Shown: in pieces, positions 15,321-18,364 of the stretch | How positions within the stretch are numbered: the stretch's first letter is position 1 | Layout: every line of letters starts with the position of its first letter | NCBI GenBank assembly: GCA_964533785.1 | Contig: CAZHNG010000107.1 | Coordinates: 1-18,364, forward strand | DNA length: 18,364 nucleotides | Direction: 5' to 3' | Source: JANQRV01 sp964533785 | GTDB taxonomy: Bacteria > Bacteroidota > Bacteroidia > Chitinophagales > Saprospiraceae | Made by a program: the position numbers and the translations under genes | Notes under the pieces: model-generated | The model's database searches: none | Seen by the model: only the letters and a program-made list of their open reading frames with translations | Told to the model about the DNA's origin: nothing

Positions 15321-17237
15321 ATGACAAATCGGATAGTACAACTTGGATTAGTATTTACCATCTTTTCCTTTCTCAGCAATTGTACAAAAGAACCAGATCC
15401 TGACGCTCCTCCAAATATCATTTGGCTGGTGGCAGAGGATATTAGTCCGGCCCTTGGCTGCTACGGAGACCCATTAGCCATTACCCCAAATATTGATGCT
15501 TTAGCCGAAACGGGTATACGCTACGAAAAAGCCTACGCCACTGCTCCTATCTGTGCCCCTTCTCGTTCTTGCCTGGTTACCGGGCTTTACGCTACGTCTT
15601 TGGGTACCCAACATCTGCGTTGTGAAATTCCGTTCCCGGAAGAAGTACTTAAAACCTTACCGGAATATTTACAGCAGGCAGGATACTTTACCTCAAACCG
15701 TAATAAAACCGATTACAATTTTTCGCCGGAAGGACGCTGGGAACATTGGTCGGGTAGTTACGCTCCCTGGCGTAACCGCAAGGAAGGACAACCCTTTTTT
15801 AGTTTTATCAATGTCGGCCCTTCCCACGAAGGCAGTGTAAACCGGATCGAAAGATACAGAGAACACGTCGCTGATCTACCCGAAGATCAATTTACCGATC
15901 CCAATGAGGTATCCGTACCGCCTTATTATCCTGATACTGAATCGACGCGTGAAGTATGGGCGCATTACTACGACGTACTCAGAGTGCTGGACAGCAATGT
16001 GGGTATGATCATCGACTCTTTAGAAGCGGACGGATTGATGGAGGAAACCATCATCTTTTTCTTTGGCGATCATGGTTTCGGCATGCCAAGGTATAAGCGC
16101 TGGCTTTACAATACGGGCTTAAATGTTCCACTGATCATCCACCTCCCTGAAAAGTACCAACATCTTGCCGCAGACAAAAGGGGAAGTAACAATCAACAAT
16201 TGGTCAGCTTTGTCGACTTTGCTCCTACGGTTTTAAATTTGGCAGGTGCCAATATTCCCGACTCGATGGAAGGCCGGCCATTTTTGGGCAATGATCGCCC
16301 CTCCCCCCGGAAGGAAGTATTTGCTGCCCGCGACCGGGCGGACGACATGTTCGAAATGTCCCGCGCCGTAGTGACCGACCAATATATCTACATCCGGCAT
16401 TTTATGCCTCATCTGCCCTATATCCAATCGGGTTATATCTATTCTGATGTTAAAGAAGCATTCAAAGCACTACAGCAGGCCAGACAAGCCGGACTGACCA
16501 ATGCCGAACAAGAAAAATTATGGAAGGCCAAACCCATCGAAGAACTTTATGATCTGCAAACCGATCCTAAAGAGTTGCAAAACCTGGCCCAAAGCGAAGC
16601 CCACACTGCCATCAAAACCCAACTGCGCAACAAAATGCACGAATGGATGATCACAACGCGAGACCTGGGGCTGCTTGCCGAAGCTGAATATATGATCCGG
16701 TCGCAAGGCAGTTCTCCTTATGAATATGCCAGGAATAGCGGCGATTTCGCCGTTGAAGATATGCTCAATGCAGCAGAAATGGTTGGCCAAGCCAGTGTAG
16801 ATACTTTGTTATTAAAAACGCAGGATGAAGACAGCGGTGTCCGTTATTGGGCGGTTATGGGATTGCTTAATTTACCTGATTACACTCCGGCCATCCAATC
16901 GAGATTGGAAACGTTGTTAAATGATCCTTCGCCGAGTGTAGCCATCCTTGCTGCCGAAGCGATCGGCCGAAATGAAGCTTCAGATAAAGCCCTTTCCACG
17001 TTGGAAAAATGGGTACAAGATGACCGTCCCTGGGTCGCTTTACAAGCTGCCCGCAGTATACAACTGATTGGCGAGAATGGCAGGCCCTTAATACCCATAA
17101 TGTACGAAGTACTGGAAAAAAACCTGGGAGAACCCGGCGCCCGATTGAAATACAAAGACTTCAATTATGCTGCTTTTACCAGTTGGGCTTTGGAATGGGC
17201 GTTAAAGGAATTGGGGGAGGATGTTCAGGTGAATTAG
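15321..17237 (+). CDS. Type I sulfatase lipoprotein with C-terminal HEAT repeats (heparan N-sulfatase-like)
   Basis: A 638-residue sulfatase. Lipoprotein signal with lipobox LSNC (Cys21), then an acidic, Pro-rich linker. The nucleophile motif CAPSR has Cys78 and Arg82. The first metal site reads AED (Glu39-Asp40) where many sulfatases have Asp-Asp; the second is FGDHG (Asp250-His251). The opening WLVAEDISPALGCYGD and the pattern CAPSRSCLVTGLYATSLGTQH point to the sulfamidase/N-sulfoglucosamine sulfohydrolase-like branch (S1_8-type, by recollection). The catalytic domain ends near 460; residues 478-600 consist of helical HEAT-like repeats (for example VRYWAVMGLLNL, VAILAAEAIGR, WVALQAARSIQLIG), roughly 160 extra residues compared with a plain sulfatase. 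It closes the run. Substrate is inferred only as a sulfated sugar. Confidence 0.93.
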   Translation: MTNRIVQLGLVFTIFSFLSNCTKEPDPDAPPNIIWLVAEDISPALGCYGDPLAITPNIDALAETGIRYEKAYATAPICAPSRSCLVTGLYATSLGTQHLRCEIPFPEEVLKTLPEYLQQAGYFTSNRNKTDYNFSPEGRWEHWSGSYAPWRNRKEGQPFFSFINVGPSHEGSVNRIERYREHVADLPEDQFTDPNEVSVPPYYPDTESTREVWAHYYDVLRVLDSNVGMIIDSLEADGLMEETIIFFFGDHGFGMPRYKRWLYNTGLNVPLIIHLPEKYQHLAADKRGSNNQQLVSFVDFAPTVLNLAGANIPDSMEGRPFLGNDRPSPRKEVFAARDRADDMFEMSRAVVTDQYIYIRHFMPHLPYIQSGYIYSDVKEAFKALQQARQAGLTNAEQEKLWKAKPIEELYDLQTDPKELQNLAQSEAHTAIKTQLRNKMHEWMITTRDLGLLAEAEYMIRSQGSSPYEYARNSGDFAVEDMLNAAEMVGQASVDTLLLKTQDEDSGVRYWAVMGLLNLPDYTPAIQSRLETLLNDPSPSVAILAAEAIGRNEASDKALSTLEKWVQDDRPWVALQAARSIQLIGENGRPLIPIMYEVLEKNLGEPGARLKYKDFNYAAFTSWALEWALKELGEDVQVN

Positions 17238-17306
17238 GAATGTTTCTGGGGGGATATTGTTTATAGCGTTTATAAGGTTTATTTGTTTTTATACAGGGTG
17301 GGCAGG

Positions 17307-17330
17307 TAGCGTCTAGCGTCTAGCGTCTAC
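17307..17330. repeat. Tandem TAGCGTC heptamers
   Basis: Three consecutive copies of TAGCGTC (17307-17327) followed by TAC, in the 129-base spacer between the second sulfatase and the epimerase-like gene. The same heptamer, in both orientations, makes up the arms of the inverted repeat at 229-250/351-372. No other feature is seen in the spacer. Confidence 0.75.
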
Positions 17331-17366
17331 TCCAAAACTATTTCCCCTCTAAACGGTTTCTCTAAC

Positions 17367-18179
17367 ATGAAAATTTCCATTCTAGGTTGTGGTTGGCTGG
17401 GTTTTCCATTGGCTTTGCAGCTGGTAAAAGCCGGGTACGTTGTAAAAGGTGCCAGTCGTAATTCCGAAACGCTGAGTCGTTTGGAGCAAAAGGGAATTCA
17501 GCCTTACTACATAGACTTGCAACCAACGATCTCCGGACCCAAGGCAGATGACTTTTTCGATTGTAACTTACTCATTTTCACCGTTCCTCCGGGCCGGAGG
17601 CGGGCCGATGTGGGTACATTTTACCCTAAAGCCCTTCGATCCGCCATTGACAAAGCCCTGGAAAAAGGCTGCCAAAACTGCATATTCACCAGTACTACCG
17701 GTGTTTACGGTGACGCTACCGGCATAGTTGATGAAAACAGTCCATTACAAGCCGTCCGTCCCTCAAGTAAAGCAGTTATTACCGCAGAAAACCTATTACT
17801 TGAATCTAAAATTGGCAATAAAGTAATATTGAGATTGGCCGGGTTGGCAGGGCCTGACCGTCACCCGGGCAAATGGCCGGCCGGCAAAACCGGCCTGTCC
17901 AATGGGGATGCTCCCATAAACCTGGTACATCAAGTTGATGTCGTAAATGCCATTGTACAAGTTATTCGCCAAAATACCAGGAATGAAATTCTTAATCTTT
18001 GCGCAGCTCAGCATCCTTCAAAATCGGAATATTATCCCTGGGCTGCCCGGCAATTAGGGTTGGATCCGCCTCAGTACAACCTGGGAGGGGCGGATGGTAA
18101 AATAGTGGACTCCAGTAAAATCCGCAGAGAATTACAATTCGATTTCCAGTATGATGATCCGTATGACTTTTTGGATTAA
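17367..18179 (+). CDS. NAD(P)-binding SDR/epimerase-like protein (YeeZ-type)
   Basis: A 270-residue extended-SDR-like protein. The N-terminal Rossmann motif GCGWLGFPLA (7-16) binds the nucleotide, followed by the VTVPPG-like stretch FTVPPGRRRADV and TSTTGVYGD near residue 110, typical of the YeeZ/NAD-dependent epimerase group. The usual catalytic Tyr-x-x-x-Lys is not clear: the expected position reads PSSKAV, so activity may be lost or altered. INLVHQVDVVNAI (about 188-200) is the substrate-domain signature of the family. No signal peptide, so cytoplasmic. A repeat-bearing spacer separates it from the sulfatase operon, and it is probably unrelated to it. Confidence 0.85.
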   Translation: MKISILGCGWLGFPLALQLVKAGYVVKGASRNSETLSRLEQKGIQPYYIDLQPTISGPKADDFFDCNLLIFTVPPGRRRADVGTFYPKALRSAIDKALEKGCQNCIFTSTTGVYGDATGIVDENSPLQAVRPSSKAVITAENLLLESKIGNKVILRLAGLAGPDRHPGKWPAGKTGLSNGDAPINLVHQVDVVNAIVQVIRQNTRNEILNLCAAQHPSKSEYYPWAARQLGLDPPQYNLGGADGKIVDSSKIRRELQFDFQYDDPYDFLD

Positions 18180-18210
18180 TGGTTGGGATAGAAACTTATT
18201 TATTTTGAAA

Positions 18211-18364
18211 CATAGAGAACATGTAGTGCATAGAGATATTATGTCTTTCAAAAGTATTAGTTTGCTCCGCAAACGTTTGAGAGCATGGAGCCCAAAAAGA
18301 AAAAATTTCAATTTTTTCTTTTTAAACTCTATGTTCTCTATATCTCTATGGTTCGATAAAAATT
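18211..18364. repeat. Dispersed nested-hairpin repeat, copy B, with inverted outer words; runs off the window
   Basis: Outer stem 18279-18290 with 18327-18338 (12 pairs, two G-T), a 3x3 internal loop CCC/AAA, and an inner perfect 14-base-pair stem AAAAAGAAAAAATT (18294-18307) with 18310-18323 and a 2-base loop. Upstream, CATAGAGATAT (18229-18239) is the exact complement of 18340-18350 and CATAGAGAACAT (18211-18222) complements 18331-18341 over 11 bases, so the segment can fold in alternative ways. The palindrome CAAACGTTTG (18270-18279) precedes the stem. It lies about 100 bases after the epimerase-like gene and continues beyond 18364. Copy A is at 6725-6851. Confidence 0.8.

Noticed and set aside
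17307..17330. Possible CRISPR-like array
   Set aside because: Three contiguous 7-base units without spacers; too short and no cas genes.

Overview
The window looks like a chromosomal segment of a marine- or sludge-type Bacteroidota, most likely near the Saprospiria/Lewinella group. The lineage call is inference from four things: a type IX secretion (T9SS) sorting domain on the sialidase-like protein, a hybrid two-component regulator ending in an AraC-type domain, several lipoprotein and Tat signals on catabolic enzymes, and AT-rich spacers with mostly weak ribosome binding sites. No rRNA, tRNA, CRISPR array, integrase or transposase gene was recognised.

Layout. 1-432 is a non-coding AT-rich stretch holding an inverted-repeat pair. 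433-2052 (-) is a GMC-type FAD alcohol dehydrogenase. A 314-base divergent spacer separates it from a short hybrid histidine kinase/response regulator (2367-4046, +). Two small unrecognised frames follow (4110-4756, +), the second with a signal peptide, ending at a good intrinsic terminator (4836-4880). 4953-6612 (-) is a secreted BNR/sialidase-like protein with a T9SS sorting domain, split by a frameshift near 6165. 6613-7215 is a 603-base repeat island: a TIR-bounded segment flanked by direct repeats, carrying a nested-hairpin repeat that recurs at the right end of the window.

7216-17237 is the catabolic core. A Tat-exported enolase-superfamily sugar-acid dehydratase (-) diverges from a plus-strand run: sulfatase lipoprotein, exported alpha/beta-hydrolase esterase, FAD oxidoreductase lipoprotein, remnant of a Tat signal, Tat-exported Gfo/Idh/MocA oxidoreductase, YdeI/OmpD-associated protein, and a second sulfatase lipoprotein with a HEAT-repeat tail. 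Gaps are 8, 1, 168, 3 and 22 bases, so most of the run is probably one operon. 17367-18179 is a separate NAD(P)-binding epimerase-like gene, and 18180-18364 is another repeat-rich tail.

How it may work together (inference): the sulfatases and esterase strip sulfate and acyl groups from a sulfated, acylated glycan or its fragments, while the dehydratase and the redox enzymes process the exposed sugar or uronic acid. Every enzyme of the set except the YdeI-like protein carries an export signal, so the chemistry would be periplasmic or membrane-anchored rather than cytoplasmic. There is no SusC/SusD pair, no recognisable glycoside hydrolase or lyase, and no sulfatase-maturation enzyme in the window, so the substrate cannot be named and formylglycine formation must come from elsewhere in the genome.
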